From NCBI GenBank assembly GCA_030065615.1, contig JASJDR010000008.1, forward strand, positions 1 through 63,926: DNA of 63,926 nt, in the 5' to 3' direction. The notes beneath the pieces were generated by a model, which made no database searches, was not told the DNA's origin, and saw only the letters and a program-made list of their open reading frames with translations. The stretch comes from Xenococcus sp. MO_188.B8. Its GTDB lineage: Bacteria; Cyanobacteriota; Cyanobacteriia; Cyanobacteriales; Xenococcaceae. The position numbers and the translations under genes were made by a program. Every line of letters begins with the position of its first letter. Position 1 is the first letter of the stretch. This document shows, in pieces, positions 28,146-37,758 of this stretch.

Positions 28146-28466
28146 TTAAACATTTTTAGATTCGGAATTACTGACTTCTTTTTCTAAAACGGCTTTTCTA
28201 AAACCTAACACCACAAAAATATTAGAAATAGTTAAAAATAATTCTGCACTTCCATGAAGCCAATCGACATTAGCTAAGGTTTCTCCATAATGAACTTTGG
28301 CATATATCCCCGCAGGAATTGTTACCGCGACAAAAACCAGCAAGATATAAAATCCAATTAATGCTAGCCGAGGAGTTTTTCCCGAGCGAGTCATAAACCA
28401 GAGAAAACCCAGATAGGGAAATAGCGATAAAGCAAATAGAGTATCTTTATTCATGTAAAAGGTCAA
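28146..28466 (-). CDS. DUF3593 membrane protein
   Basis: This 106-aa protein has three membrane segments (MNKDTLFALSLFPYLGFLWFM, IGFYILLVFVAVTIPAGIYA, AELFLTISNIFVVLGF). DUF3593 proteins are restricted to cyanobacteria and plastid-bearing organisms and lie next to a DUF2499 gene, as here (30 bp downstream of it). Function is not established; conservation with plants suggests a thylakoid role. ATG at 28466 fits, since the family begins close to the first helix. Confidence 0.82.
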   Translation of the reverse strand: MTFYMNKDTLFALSLFPYLGFLWFMTRSGKTPRLALIGFYILLVFVAVTIPAGIYAKVHYGETLANVDWLHGSAELFLTISNIFVVLGFRKAVLEKEVSNSESKNV

Positions 28467-28496
28467 AGTTAATGGGTAATAGGTAATACTTACTGG

Positions 28497-28802
28497 TTAA
28501 GATTGGATTTTTGAACTATTGACATAAATCCACCAACCTGCGGCACAAAGAGTACAATTTCCCACGACAGTCATTAATGCTTGTAGGGTAACTAACCATT
28601 CAAAAGATTCTAAATTATCGAAAAAATGCCAGGTACAAGCACACATTGCACTCACTAAAGCAGGTAACATAGCAAAGGATAATCCCCACCAGTAACGATT
28701 GCCAGTTACTTCTCCATATCGCCAAATAAACCAAATTGCAGCAATCCATTCGATGACACTAGACACATGGACGATCCAAGTAGGAATTGAAAGAGCATGC
28801 AT
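28497..28802 (-). CDS. DUF2499 membrane protein
   Basis: This 101-aa protein has three predicted helices. Its family block is HALSIPTWIVHVSSVIEWIAAIWF.., then YGEVTGNRYWWGLSFAMLPALVSAMCACTWHFF. It is the upstream member of the DUF2499-DUF3593 pair. Both are conserved in plants, with plastid-targeted homologues. Conserved His and Cys residues (HVSSVIEW, CACTWHF) could bind a cofactor; that is inference. Confidence 0.85.
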   Translation of the reverse strand: MHALSIPTWIVHVSSVIEWIAAIWFIWRYGEVTGNRYWWGLSFAMLPALVSAMCACTWHFFDNLESFEWLVTLQALMTVVGNCTLCAAGWWIYVNSSKIQS

Positions 28803-28958
28803 TATTTTTTATTTCCTAGACTGACAATTAAAAGTTTAAACAAGGACAGCACTAATTATTATCACGCTTTGTGAATATATTGAGCAAACTTTGATCCAGA
28901 TTATAATTCTGTTACTTATGGACACAACTAAACAACTGTGTTTAGCTATTATTTAAAT

Positions 28959-29690
28959 TTAATCAAAAATTTTACTAATACGTTCTTGGATATTTTTTGC
29001 TGCTAAGTAAGGATCTTGGGCTTCTCTAATTGGTCTACCAATAACAATATAATCGGCTCCATTAGTAAAGGCTTCTTCGACATCAACAGTACGCTTTTGA
29101 TCATCAACAACTTTATTATCTACTGGTCGAATTCCTGGAGTTACAATTAAAAAGTTGTCTGCTAAATTATTTCTTAAATCTTTAGCTTCTAAGCCTGAAG
29201 AAATAACGCCATCACAGCCCAGTTGAAAAGCTCTTTTAGCTCTAGATAATACTAATTGTTTGACATCACATTGAAACCCTAAATCGTCAAGGTCTCCACG
29301 ATCAAGACTGGTTAGAACTGTAACGGCTAAAATCTTTAATGAGTCCCCTTTTTCCGCTACAGCAGCCTGGAGAATACTATCGTTACCGTGAACTGTGGCG
29401 AAAGTGACTCCTTTATTTTTCAATTGTTTAACTGCTGAAGCTACTGTTTGGGGAACATCAAAAAATTTTAGATCAACAAAGATCTTTTTATTTTTTTCTA
29501 GTAGCCAATCCAGCAGGGAATAATAGCTACCAGACATAAAAAACTCTAAGCCTAATTTATAAAAGCTGACAGTATCATCTAGCTTAGTTACTAATTCTTT
29601 GGCTTTTTGTTCATTATCAACGTCAAGAGCGAAAATTAATCTTTCAGCTGGAGGAATATTTTTGGTTGAAATCAAAGAAGTATTTCCCAT
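28959..29690 (-). CDS. pyrF: Orotidine 5'-phosphate decarboxylase
   Basis: PyrF converts OMP to UMP, the last step of pyrimidine synthesis. The active-site block FVDLKFFDVPQTV is intact, as are LIFALDVDN at the N-terminus, VTPGIRP, and ADYIVIGRPI near the phosphate site. Length (243 aa) is normal. The ATG at 29690 leaves a short N-terminal extension before the first strand. Confidence 0.95.
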   Translation of the reverse strand: MGNTSLISTKNIPPAERLIFALDVDNEQKAKELVTKLDDTVSFYKLGLEFFMSGSYYSLLDWLLEKNKKIFVDLKFFDVPQTVASAVKQLKNKGVTFATVHGNDSILQAAVAEKGDSLKILAVTVLTSLDRGDLDDLGFQCDVKQLVLSRAKRAFQLGCDGVISSGLEAKDLRNNLADNFLIVTPGIRPVDNKVVDDQKRTVDVEEAFTNGADYIVIGRPIREAQDPYLAAKNIQERISKIFD

Positions 29691-29763
29691 AATCTACAAC
29701 TAGCAAGAATTAATTGTAGAGGGAAGTTCGCCCTAACACAAGGAAGAAATAAGTAACTAAGTA

Positions 29764-30186
29764 TTAATTCTCTGGCTTGGAAGTTGTGTCTTCTGGCTCG
29801 GGAATAGTTTCTTCTGACTCGTTACTTCTTTTTTCTAACTCCTGTTTTATTTGTGCCTTAAGAGCGACCAGATTGGTATCTTCAGGATACATTTCTACTA
29901 ATTTATCCAAAGGCGCGATCGCTCCTTCTAAATCCCCTGTTTGTAAGCGGATTTGGACTAGTGAAGTGAGAGCATTAATATTATTTGGTTCTCTAGCTAA
30001 TACTTTTTCATAGCCTTTGGCTTGTGCCTGTAATTGTTCTAAAGGAGAAACAGTTTCCGCAACAGGACTATTAGCAACGGAAGTATCTTTCCGCAATAGA
30101 CTCCCAATGATAACAGCTCCCGTAGACCCTACAAATGCCAAACCGAAGACCACAACAAGAATGCGTTGTAATAGTTTTTTATCCAT
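29764..30186 (-). CDS. TPR protein with membrane anchor
   Basis: This 140-aa protein has one N-terminal helix (ILVVVFGLAFVGSTGAVIIGSLL, about 9-31). About two tetratricopeptide repeats follow (about 48-120: GYEKVLAREPNNINALTSLVQIRLQTGDLEGAIAPLDKLVEMYPED). The tail is acidic and Pro/Glu/Thr rich. It is probably a membrane-tethered scaffold on one side of the plasma or thylakoid membrane. It lies upstream of pyrF on the same strand with a 73-bp gap. Confidence 0.8.
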   Translation of the reverse strand: MDKKLLQRILVVVFGLAFVGSTGAVIIGSLLRKDTSVANSPVAETVSPLEQLQAQAKGYEKVLAREPNNINALTSLVQIRLQTGDLEGAIAPLDKLVEMYPEDTNLVALKAQIKQELEKRSNESEETIPEPEDTTSKPEN

Positions 30187-30239
30187 AAAATAATGCTGAC
30201 TAAACTACAACGTAATATTATCAATTTTGAATTTTGACG

Positions 30240-30370
30240 CTTGCACAGCTCTACCCAAAGGGTCTCGACCATGCGGTCAGACCCCGCGCCGCCGACAGGC
30301 GCTTGCCCAGCTCCGTGTTCTGGGCAAGGGAACGCTGACCAAGAGAGCGGATTTTAAATCCGCTAAGGAA
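30240..30370. repeat. Cluster of three hairpins
   Basis: GC-rich hairpins stand out from the AT-rich surroundings. They are GGTCTcGACC..GGTCaAGACC-type (about 30261-30283), CTTGCCCA/TGGGCAAG (30302-30309 and 30321-30328), and the near-palindrome AGCGGATTTTAAATCCGCT (30346-30364). The type matches dispersed intergenic repeats (compare 32234-32284). It lies between the TPR and murA genes. Confidence 0.6.
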
Positions 30371-30394
30371 TGCGCGAGTTTGAATTTTGAATTA

Positions 30395-31672
30395 TCAAAC
30401 GCGTTTTATGTTTGCTCCAAGTTTAACTAATTTGCTTTCAATATTCTCATATCCGCGATCAAGATGGTGCAAACCGCGAACAATAGTTTTTCCTTGAGCT
30501 GCTAAACCTGCCAAAACCAAGGCAGCAGAAGCTCTTAAATCTGTGGCCATTACCGGAGCGCCAGAGAGGAAAGGAACACCATTAATCATCGCATGATGAC
30601 CTTTGAGTCGAATATCAGCTCCCATCCGTTGTAATTCTGCAACATGGCGCAGACGATTTTCAAAGACCGTTTCACTGATGACGCTATAACCTTCACTGAC
30701 ACTTAACAATGCCATGAATTGCGCTTGCATATCGGTAGGAAATCCTGGATAGGGAAGAGTTTCAATGTCTGTTGCTTTTAAGGCACCAGGAATTAACCTC
30801 AAGCGATCGCTATCTTCGGCAATTACTTGACAACCAATGGCTTTTAATTTGGCGATGACAGGGATCAAATGTTCGGGAATTACGGGAAAGATGCTGATTT
30901 CTGATTGGGTAATGGCACCTGCTACGAGAAAAGTTCCGGCTTCAATGCGATCGGGAATTACTCGGTAATCAACAGAATGTAAGCGCTCAACCCCCGAAAT
31001 AATAATCTTATTCGTCCCAGCACCACTAATTTTGGCGCCCATAGCGATACAAAAGTTAGCTAAATCAACGATTTCTGGCTCTTGAGCCGCGTTTTCAATA
31101 ACTGTTTCTCCTTTGGCCAAGGTAGCTGCCATTAAAAGAGTTTCTGTCGCCCCTACGCTGGGATAATCTAAATAGATATTGGCTCCTTGCAATCTGCGAT
31201 CGCTTCCTGTAACGTTAGCGTGAACGATCCCAGATTCGATAATAACCTGGGCTCCCATAGCCTGTAAGCCTCGAACATGTAGGTCTACTGGTCTAGCGCC
31301 AATGGCACAACCTCCTGGTAAGGGGATGCGTACATTGCCAAATCTCGCGAGTAAGGCGCCAATGGCAAAAAAGCTGGCTCGGAGTTTGGAGACTATGTCA
31401 TAGGGTGCCTTCGTGGGATTAATATCTCGAGCATCAATATCTAAAGTATGACCATTTTTAGTTAGCTTAACCCCCAAGGCGGTGAGAATCTGGCTCATCT
31501 TGTTAATATCTACGAGATCGGGGACATTCCGCAGACGACAATCTTCGGGACATAATAGAGAACCAGCCATTAAAACTAAAGCAGAGTTTTTCGCGCCACT
31601 GATAGTTACTTCTCCTTTTAAGGAGTTACCACCCCAAATTTCTAAAACAGGTTGTGCTTGCTCGTTGACCAT
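30395..31672 (-). CDS. murA: UDP-GlcNAc 1-carboxyvinyltransferase
   Basis: MurA adds enolpyruvate from PEP to UDP-GlcNAc, the first committed step of peptidoglycan synthesis. The catalytic cysteine is in [27 protein letters not shown] (UDP-sugar loop) and [13 protein letters not shown] are intact. I prefer the ATG at 31672 ([15 protein letters not shown]), which puts the first strand close to the start. A longer frame from 31804 adds 44 lysine-rich residues unlike the family. Confidence 0.94.
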   Translation of the reverse strand: MVNEQAQPVLEIWGGNSLKGEVTISGAKNSALVLMAGSLLCPEDCRLRNVPDLVDINKMSQILTALGVKLTKNGHTLDIDARDINPTKAPYDIVSKLRASFFAIGALLARFGNVRIPLPGGCAIGARPVDLHVRGLQAMGAQVIIESGIVHANVTGSDRRLQGANIYLDYPSVGATETLLMAATLAKGETVIENAAQEPEIVDLANFCIAMGAKISGAGTNKIIISGVERLHSVDYRVIPDRIEAGTFLVAGAITQSEISIFPVIPEHLIPVIAKLKAIGCQVIAEDSDRLRLIPGALKATDIETLPYPGFPTDMQAQFMALLSVSEGYSVISETVFENRLRHVAELQRMGADIRLKGHHAMINGVPFLSGAPVMATDLRASAALVLAGLAAQGKTIVRGLHHLDRGYENIESKLVKLGANIKRV

Positions 31673-31921
31673 TGATGGTTGTGATGACTGTGCCAATTTA
31701 GATATAGAGTTAATGGTTTTGCCCTCCAGTTTTTGATTCTTTATTAATTTTCGTATATTAAAGTGAATTTTCTTGTAATAATCTTTCTTTATAAGAATAC
31801 CCAAGTTGATCAGGTTTTGCGCTCAAGATATTATTTATAAATAAATTACCCAAATGCTGATTTTCAATTGACAATAATTTTAAAATCAGGAATAGTGATG
31901 ATTGATCTCCAAAGAAACTGA

Positions 31922-32007
31922 GCGGGACTGGCGGAATTGGTAGACGCGCTAGATTCAGGTTCTAGTGTCCTTAATCGGACATTCGGGTTCAAGTCCCGAG
32001 TTCCGCA
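31922..32007 (+). tRNA. tRNA-Leu (CAG)
   Basis: An 86-nt class II tRNA. Acceptor GCGGGAC pairs with GTTCCGC (one G-U). Anticodon arm CTAGA-TTCAGGT-TCTAG has anticodon CAG. A long variable arm (TGTCCTTAATCGGACA) and T arm with GGTTCAAGTCC follow. No CCA is encoded. Confidence 0.95.
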
Positions 32008-32444
32008 TTCAGCAACCAAAGTATGACTTTAGAATCAGCAATTCGTCAATAGTTAGAAACTAGAATTGCTTCACGATTTGCCCCCCGCTATGAGCTTGAA
32101 GCACTAAGCTGATTAATAGAATAACGGTTAAATGATAAATTATCAGGGAACAGTTGAAAGGTTATTGATGCGTTCGAACTTGCTCGTCTTTACGCTGATG
32201 ACACCTTATGCGCTTGCGCTTGCGCTTGCGAAGCTCTACCCGCAGGGTCTGCTCTACCCGCAGGGTCTGATCTACCCGCAGGGGCAGCGGTATCCTTATC
32301 CGAAGTTGTATCCTTTAGGGTTAGGACAGCGCAGGAGGTACGCTTTAATTCTTAACCTTTGCCCTCTCCCTACTAATTGATAGATTAGGCTGATTCGAGA
32401 ATTATTGTCCTTTCTCTTTCCCAACTCCCTTATCTTTGCAGTGG
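32008..32444. other. 437-bp intergenic region with tandem repeats
   Basis: It contains the hexamer GCGCTT repeated three times (32210-32227) and an 18-bp unit CTCTACCCGCAGGGTCTG repeated about 2.8 times (32234-32284). The 82-codon frame across it (32132-32380) merely translates the repeat. No convincing gene. Confidence 0.45.
32234..32284. repeat. 18-bp tandem repeat
   Basis: Units at 32234-32251 and 32252-32269 are identical; the third is partial and diverged. Each holds the small palindrome ACCC-GCA-GGGT, so the tract could form a row of hairpins. Confidence 0.7.
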
Positions 32445-33245
32445 ATGACTAAACCAACTCTTACTAGTACGAAAAATCCTCTAATCAAAGAAATTCGCAA
32501 ACTTCAAAGGAGTAAAGAAAGACGCAAACAAAATCTGTTGTTACTCGAAGGAACTAATGTAATTGAAATCGCAGCAAGATTGGATTATCCCCTATCCATT
32601 GTTCTTGTTACTGAAAAATGGCAACAAAGTCATCGGCAATTGTGCCAAAAAATTTCTTCTACAGCGCAAAGAGTAGAGCTCGTAAGTAGTGCTGTTTTAT
32701 CGGCGATCGCAACAACTGTAAATCCTGATGGAGTAGTTGCTACAGCGATTCGACAACCAGCGAAAATTCCCCAAATCCCGACCCCAAAATTGGCTTTAGC
32801 AATCGAAAGATTACAAGATCCGGGCAATCTTGGAACAATTATTCGCACAGCGGTGGCTACAGGAGTAGATGGTTTATGGTTGAGCCAAGATAGTGTTGAT
32901 TTCGATAATCCAAAAGTAATTAGGGCTTCTGTAGGCGAATGGTTTCGCTTACCAATGGCAGTTACTGATGATTTAGTTTCCCTAGTCCAAGCACATCAAC
33001 AAAATCAGGTTCAAGTTATTGCGACAGTACCTAGTGCGAGGAAAACTTATTGGGAATTAGATTTTCAGCGTCCCAGTTTGATTTTACTAGGTAACGAAGG
33101 CGCAGGTTTATCAGCAGAATTAATGGCTTTAGCGGATCAAAAGGTTACTATTCCTGTCGCCAATGACGTGGAATCTTTGAACGTCGCGATCGCAAATTCT
33201 TTGTTATTATATGAAGCAAAAAGACAAGAAAACTTAAGAAAATAG
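32445..33245 (+). CDS. SpoU/TrmH-family RNA 2'-O-methyltransferase
   Basis: A 266-aa methylase of the SPOUT class. It has an L30e-like substrate domain (about 5-95: TKNPLIKEIRKLQRSKERRKQNLLLLEGTN type). A knotted SAM domain with LQDPGNLGTIIRTA (motif 1), ILLGNEGAGL (motif 2) and IPVANDVESLNVAIANSLLLYE (motif 3) follows. The target is probably 23S rRNA or tRNA ribose. ATG at 32445 is chosen over an upstream TTG. A 48-bp gap separates it from the Fe-S fusion gene on the same strand. Confidence 0.9.
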   Translation: MTKPTLTSTKNPLIKEIRKLQRSKERRKQNLLLLEGTNVIEIAARLDYPLSIVLVTEKWQQSHRQLCQKISSTAQRVELVSSAVLSAIATTVNPDGVVATAIRQPAKIPQIPTPKLALAIERLQDPGNLGTIIRTAVATGVDGLWLSQDSVDFDNPKVIRASVGEWFRLPMAVTDDLVSLVQAHQQNQVQVIATVPSARKTYWELDFQRPSLILLGNEGAGLSAELMALADQKVTIPVANDVESLNVAIANSLLLYEAKRQENLRK

Positions 33246-33293
33246 AAATAAAAAACCAGAAACGCCCACCAACAGACCTAGCAATAAGGAACC

Positions 33294-35810
33294 ATGAATT
33301 CCCCTGATCTGATTATTTTTCTTCAAGAAAGAACAGCGTTAAATATTTTATCGGCAGATATTTTAAGAGCGATCGCGCCTTTACTCCAAGAAATAATAAT
33401 TCCTAAAAATCAAATTATTATTGAGGAAAATCAGACACCAGATAAATTATATATTTTGCAATCAGGTCGTTTAACAAGTGAATCTAAAACCAATCAACAA
33501 GCTCTTAGTTTACTTCCTGGTTCGGCTTTGAACTTATATGCTTTATTATTAAATGAACCGGCACAATATACAGTTAAAACTTTAAGTGAAACTCATTTTT
33601 GGGTTATTGAACGAGCACAATTTAGGAAAATAGTCCAAAAATATCCTGAAATTCTACAAATCTTTTCTCAACAAATAGCAGCCCAAGTCAAACAATTATC
33701 ATCTCAATTAAATTTTGAACAATCTAGACAAATAATATTAAGACCCTATTTAGTAGGTAAAGCTAAAAGGGGAGTGATCGGCAAAAGTCGTTATGCAGTA
33801 AGATTGCGATCGCAAATTAAACAAGCTGCGACCAATAAAGAACCAGTGTTAATTTTCGGCGAACCTGGTTTACAAAAAGATAATTTAGCAGCATTAATTC
33901 ACTTTAGCTCTGAGCTGCGCCAGGAACCAATTATCAAAGTAAATTGTGCCAAACTCCAAGTTAGTGGTGCCGAGTTATTTGGTAGAGCAGGGGGGAAACT
34001 AGGTTTGATCGCCGCATTGGGTCAAGGAACCTTAATTTTAAATAATATCGAACAGCTACCCCAGGAATTATTACCGGCGATCGTGAAATTAATTAAGCAT
34101 CACAAATATACTCCTGTGAGTTCCCAAAAACCATCTTTAGACGCAGAAAAAACTTCAGAGGCGCGGATTATTCTAATTTCTGAAAAAAGAATTAATCAAA
34201 TAGATGCTTGTGTTTCTAATGCGATCAAAGTTCCTCCCTTAAGAGTTCGTAAAGCAGACTTAGAAGAACAAATTGTTTATTATATTAATTTAATAAGTCG
34301 TAATAAATGCATCAAGAAAAGTCGCATCACTCCCGAAGCTCTTAGAAAACTTCAAGCCTATGATTTTCCCAATAATTCACGAGAATTAGCAAGTATCGTC
34401 GAACGAGCTTTAACTCAGTTACAAGGTTGTGAAAATATTACCGAAGAAATTGTTTGGCAATCACAAACCAAGAAAAAAAGATATCGTTTTAATTTACTCA
34501 ATCGATATCCTCGGTTAAGAAATTTACTTAGAAGTCAATGGTATCCCGATCGCCTTAATTATTGGTTTACCTTACCTTTTTTTGCTTTTATCGTCGCTGT
34601 CTTATTTATTGCTCCCCAAAATCGCCAGGAAAATTTTGCCCTTAATATATTTTGGGCTTGGTGGTGGCCGTTAATTTTAATAGGATTTCCTTTTATTAGT
34701 AGATTATGGTGTGCCTTTTGCCCCTTTATGATTTATGGCGAAATCAGCCAAAAAATATCTTTATACTTATTTCCCAGACAACTTAAAAAATGGCCCAGAC
34801 AAATAGCCGATCGATATAGTGGTTGGTTTTTATTTATTTTATTTGCCCTAATTTTACTTTGGGAAGAATTATGGAATTTAAATAATACTGCTTATCTTTC
34901 TGCTTGGTTACTATTATTAATTACTGCTGGTGCTATTATCTGTTCTTTAATTTTTGAACGGCGTTTTTGGTGTCGATATTTATGCCCTATTGGGGGTATG
35001 AATGGCATGTTTGCTAAACTTGCTATCACGGAATTAAGAGCACAACAAGGAACTTGCTCAGCAGAATGTAACACCTACCAATGTTATAAAGGTGGCCCAG
35101 CTAAAGGAGAAGGCATGGCCACCAATGGTTGTCCGTTATATTCCCATCCTGCCCAATTAGAAGACAATAAAGATTGTGTTTTATGTATGACTTGTTTAAA
35201 AGCTTGTCCCCATCGTTCAGTAGAATTTAATTTACGTCCTCCCGGCATTGAATTATGGACCAGTCATACTCCTAAAACTTATGAAGTGGCCTTATTATTT
35301 TTACTGCTGAATTTGGTCTTTTTACATCATTTACCAGCAATTGAAACTCAACTAAACTTTAATTTTCATCTTGACTTATTTACTCATCATTTCATAGCTG
35401 CGATCGCGGTTTTATTCTTACCAATTCTCCTACCTTTGTTGGCTTATTTTTTAATCAACTTAGTTTGTCAATGGCAGAATATTAAGTCTAGGAAATTTAT
35501 TGAACTTGCCTATGGTTATTTACCTTTAGTATTAGCAGGAAATTTAGCTCATTATTTAGATCTAGGATTAAACGAAGCAGGAAGAATTTTGCCTGTAACT
35601 ATGGCAACCTTTGGCTTAGCTGGTAATAATTTACCAATATTAATAGCTGATCCTGCGGTAATTACTTTTTTACAAGGAACTAGTTTAGTTTTTGGTGTTT
35701 TGTGCTCTGTAATCTTAACTCAAAAAATTGCACGCCAGTCCCTGAAGTTTTTGATACCCCAGCATTTAGTAACTATTATGTTTGCTTGCTTTATGAGAGC
35801 AATTATTTAA
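33294..35810 (+). CDS. CNB-degenerate NtrC-like AAA-polyferredoxin membrane fusion
   Basis: This 838-aa protein has three parts. Residues 1-135 are a cyclic-nucleotide-binding (CRP-like) domain. Residues about 165-385 resemble a sigma54-activator AAA domain (VNCAKLQVSGAELFG, GTLILNNIEQLP, PPLRVRKADLEEQI). However, Walker A reads GEPGLQKDNLA, the Walker B DE is NN, and the GAFTGA loop is absent. Residues about 410-838 are a NapH/NosR-like membrane core with WCAFCPF, WCRYLCPIGGMNG and two 4Fe-4S sets (CSAECNTYQC, CVLCMTCLKACP), then more helices. No DNA-binding helix follows the AAA part. It probably couples a nucleotide or redox signal to electron transfer, or the reverse. Cyanobacteria are generally held to lack sigma54, so the AAA part cannot act classically. 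RBS AAGGA precedes ATG. Confidence 0.85.
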   Translation: MNSPDLIIFLQERTALNILSADILRAIAPLLQEIIIPKNQIIIEENQTPDKLYILQSGRLTSESKTNQQALSLLPGSALNLYALLLNEPAQYTVKTLSETHFWVIERAQFRKIVQKYPEILQIFSQQIAAQVKQLSSQLNFEQSRQIILRPYLVGKAKRGVIGKSRYAVRLRSQIKQAATNKEPVLIFGEPGLQKDNLAALIHFSSELRQEPIIKVNCAKLQVSGAELFGRAGGKLGLIAALGQGTLILNNIEQLPQELLPAIVKLIKHHKYTPVSSQKPSLDAEKTSEARIILISEKRINQIDACVSNAIKVPPLRVRKADLEEQIVYYINLISRNKCIKKSRITPEALRKLQAYDFPNNSRELASIVERALTQLQGCENITEEIVWQSQTKKKRYRFNLLNRYPRLRNLLRSQWYPDRLNYWFTLPFFAFIVAVLFIAPQNRQENFALNIFWAWWWPLILIGFPFISRLWCAFCPFMIYGEISQKISLYLFPRQLKKWPRQIADRYSGWFLFILFALILLWEELWNLNNTAYLSAWLLLLITAGAIICSLIFERRFWCRYLCPIGGMNGMFAKLAITELRAQQGTCSAECNTYQCYKGGPAKGEGMATNGCPLYSHPAQLEDNKDCVLCMTCLKACPHRSVEFNLRPPGIELWTSHTPKTYEVALLFLLLNLVFLHHLPAIETQLNFNFHLDLFTHHFIAAIAVLFLPILLPLLAYFLINLVCQWQNIKSRKFIELAYGYLPLVLAGNLAHYLDLGLNEAGRILPVTMATFGLAGNNLPILIADPAVITFLQGTSLVFGVLCSVILTQKIARQSLKFLIPQHLVTIMFACFMRAII

Positions 35811-35832
35811 TTTAGCTATAAAAGTTATCAAC

Positions 35833-37506
35833 TCAGATGGCAGCGGACGAAATACAAGCATCTTTAAGATAAGTCATAATTTCCCGATGAATATCGCTAT
35901 TAACCCGAATTCCCCGCTCACCATCTTCAAGACGAATATCATCTACATAATAATTAAGGGTAAATTGAATATAGGTATGACCTTCATCATGCTTAACCCT
36001 TTCCATGCGAATTTCTGGTTCTTGCCATTCACTACGAGCTTGTTTAAAACGTTCCCTTAACCATCTAACTAATCCTTGTACATAGTCATCTAGTCTAGTT
36101 TCCTGTTGTTGGGGATAGAGGATTTGGTTGTAGAGTCTGGACACTCGTTTTTTGAGTAAATCAATTTTGCGTTCCCAAATTTCTGGTAAGACATACTGAT
36201 CCTGATGGACAATATTGGGATCTTCGAGCCAAATTCGATACCATTCCCTTACCAAATTGATTAGGTTATCTGCCTCTGTACTTTCTTCAAGGGTGAACTT
36301 AGTCTGAATTTGCAGAGGATTGAGAAAAGGAAGCATAAATTTCGGTTTTTTCGCTGATTCCTCTCGGATTTCTAAGCCAATTAAATCTAATACTTCTTTG
36401 AATTCCATTTGAATAGTTTCTATATCTTCAGAATTTAAACCGCCTTTTTCGATAAAACTAAGGGTAAGGGTTAAAGCTTCTAAAGTCTGTTCAATTTCTT
36501 CAAGTTTGAAATTAACTTCGTTTTCTGCAGCTAGTCTCGCTTTGCCGTTTTCTTTTTTTTCCACAAAACTATCCGCATACTTATCTTCCGTCCAATTATA
36601 GTAGTTATCTATGCGATCTAATTTAATATTAATATTGCCTAAAGTATCTGGATGTGATTGAATAACCTCTTTCATAATTCTTTTAGCTGCTTCAAGATCA
36701 CAATGGGGGGTTAACTCAATCACGGTAGAGTAATATACTGGCTCAATGGGACGACTTAAGTTAGTAATCTTGTGAGACTGAACCACGCTATTAGGAATAT
36801 AGACCTCTGTATGACTTTCAAACATATAAACTTGGGTAACACGTACCCCAATTTTCCGCAGAATACCTAAAGCACTTTTACTCCCAGATTCAGCTTCAAA
36901 ACGCAACACATCGCCGAACTGAAAGGGACTATCAATTAGCAACACAATGCCACTAAAAAAGTTAGCCAAAATATCCTTAACTGCGAAACCGATGACAAAA
37001 GTGGCGCCCCCCAAAGTTAACCATATTCCCGTTAAATCAATTCCCAAACAATACTGTACAATTGCCGAACCCCCAATTAAAAAAATAACAATCGGCGTAA
37101 CACCTTCTAATAATGGGAGCAAGACATCGTCCCACATAGCTTCCGTTTTTTCTGCATATTCTTTGAGATAATAAAGAATAACTTGTTTAAATAGCTGATT
37201 TACCCAGTAACTTAGAGCAATGATAATAGTCGCTAAAAGTACATTATCTAGCCAAGCAAAATTTTGATGAAAAGCAAAATTATCAAAAGTGAACTTGAGA
37301 CAGAACAGAATGAATATCGTTAATGCTGGATAAGCAGACACATTTAAAGTAACGAGGGCAATATCTCTTTCTAGCTTGCGAAAAATAGTTCGGAGAATCC
37401 GAAAAATTATTACATATAACCCATAGGTACCAATCGCGGTAATAATAAGCTTGATGAAAATCAGCAAAATATCATTTGAAAAAAAAGGGATCACAGCAAG
37501 AATCAT
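35833..37506 (-). CDS. Small-conductance mechanosensitive channel (MscS family)
   Basis: This 557-aa protein has four to five membrane helices (about 5-165). The MscS core has GGATFVIGFAVKDILANFFSGIVLLIDSPFQFGDVLRF, then a beta domain (YIPNSVVQSHKITNLSR). The C-terminal half (about 290-557) is a long cytoplasmic extension rich in coiled-coil (KLEEIEQTLEALTLTLSF) not found in E. coli MscS (286 aa). The extension may regulate gating. The gene converges with the Fe-S fusion gene, with a 22-bp gap. Confidence 0.9.
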   Translation of the reverse strand: MILAVIPFFSNDILLIFIKLIITAIGTYGLYVIIFRILRTIFRKLERDIALVTLNVSAYPALTIFILFCLKFTFDNFAFHQNFAWLDNVLLATIIIALSYWVNQLFKQVILYYLKEYAEKTEAMWDDVLLPLLEGVTPIVIFLIGGSAIVQYCLGIDLTGIWLTLGGATFVIGFAVKDILANFFSGIVLLIDSPFQFGDVLRFEAESGSKSALGILRKIGVRVTQVYMFESHTEVYIPNSVVQSHKITNLSRPIEPVYYSTVIELTPHCDLEAAKRIMKEVIQSHPDTLGNINIKLDRIDNYYNWTEDKYADSFVEKKENGKARLAAENEVNFKLEEIEQTLEALTLTLSFIEKGGLNSEDIETIQMEFKEVLDLIGLEIREESAKKPKFMLPFLNPLQIQTKFTLEESTEADNLINLVREWYRIWLEDPNIVHQDQYVLPEIWERKIDLLKKRVSRLYNQILYPQQQETRLDDYVQGLVRWLRERFKQARSEWQEPEIRMERVKHDEGHTYIQFTLNYYVDDIRLEDGERGIRVNSDIHREIMTYLKDACISSAAI

Positions 37507-37702
37507 CCTACAAACAAATTGGCAAATTAACTGATATTAAATATAGTTATTAAGTACTTAAGCAATTAGATTAAATTTAAATATAGTAATCCTATTTCAT
37601 TTAAGAGACCTCAGCATTGTTAAAGGAAGCAGAAAGAAAAAACAAAAATTCTCACAATTCATTTTGAATTGCTATGTCTAAAATAGTTAGGTGCTAAAAA
37701 AT

Positions 37703-37731
37703 ATTGAAATAAGCCACAGCTAATTGTGGCT
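37703..37731 (-). terminator. Terminator of the regulator operon
   Basis: On the minus strand AGCCACA-ATTAGC-TGTGGCT (37731 to 37712) forms a perfect 7-bp stem. T-rich sequence with TTTTTT about 10 bases on follows. It lies 28 bp past the STAS-like gene stop. Confidence 0.65.
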
Positions 37732-37758
37732 CGATCTCACTATTAGCTCTCTTTGAAG

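Noticed and set aside
31673..31804. N-terminal extension of MurA
   Set aside because: Lysine-rich, unlike MurA proteins; the internal ATG fits the family start.
32132..32380. 82-codon ORF with LYPQG repeats
   Set aside because: It translates the 18-bp tandem repeat; no ribosome site and no protein-like composition elsewhere.
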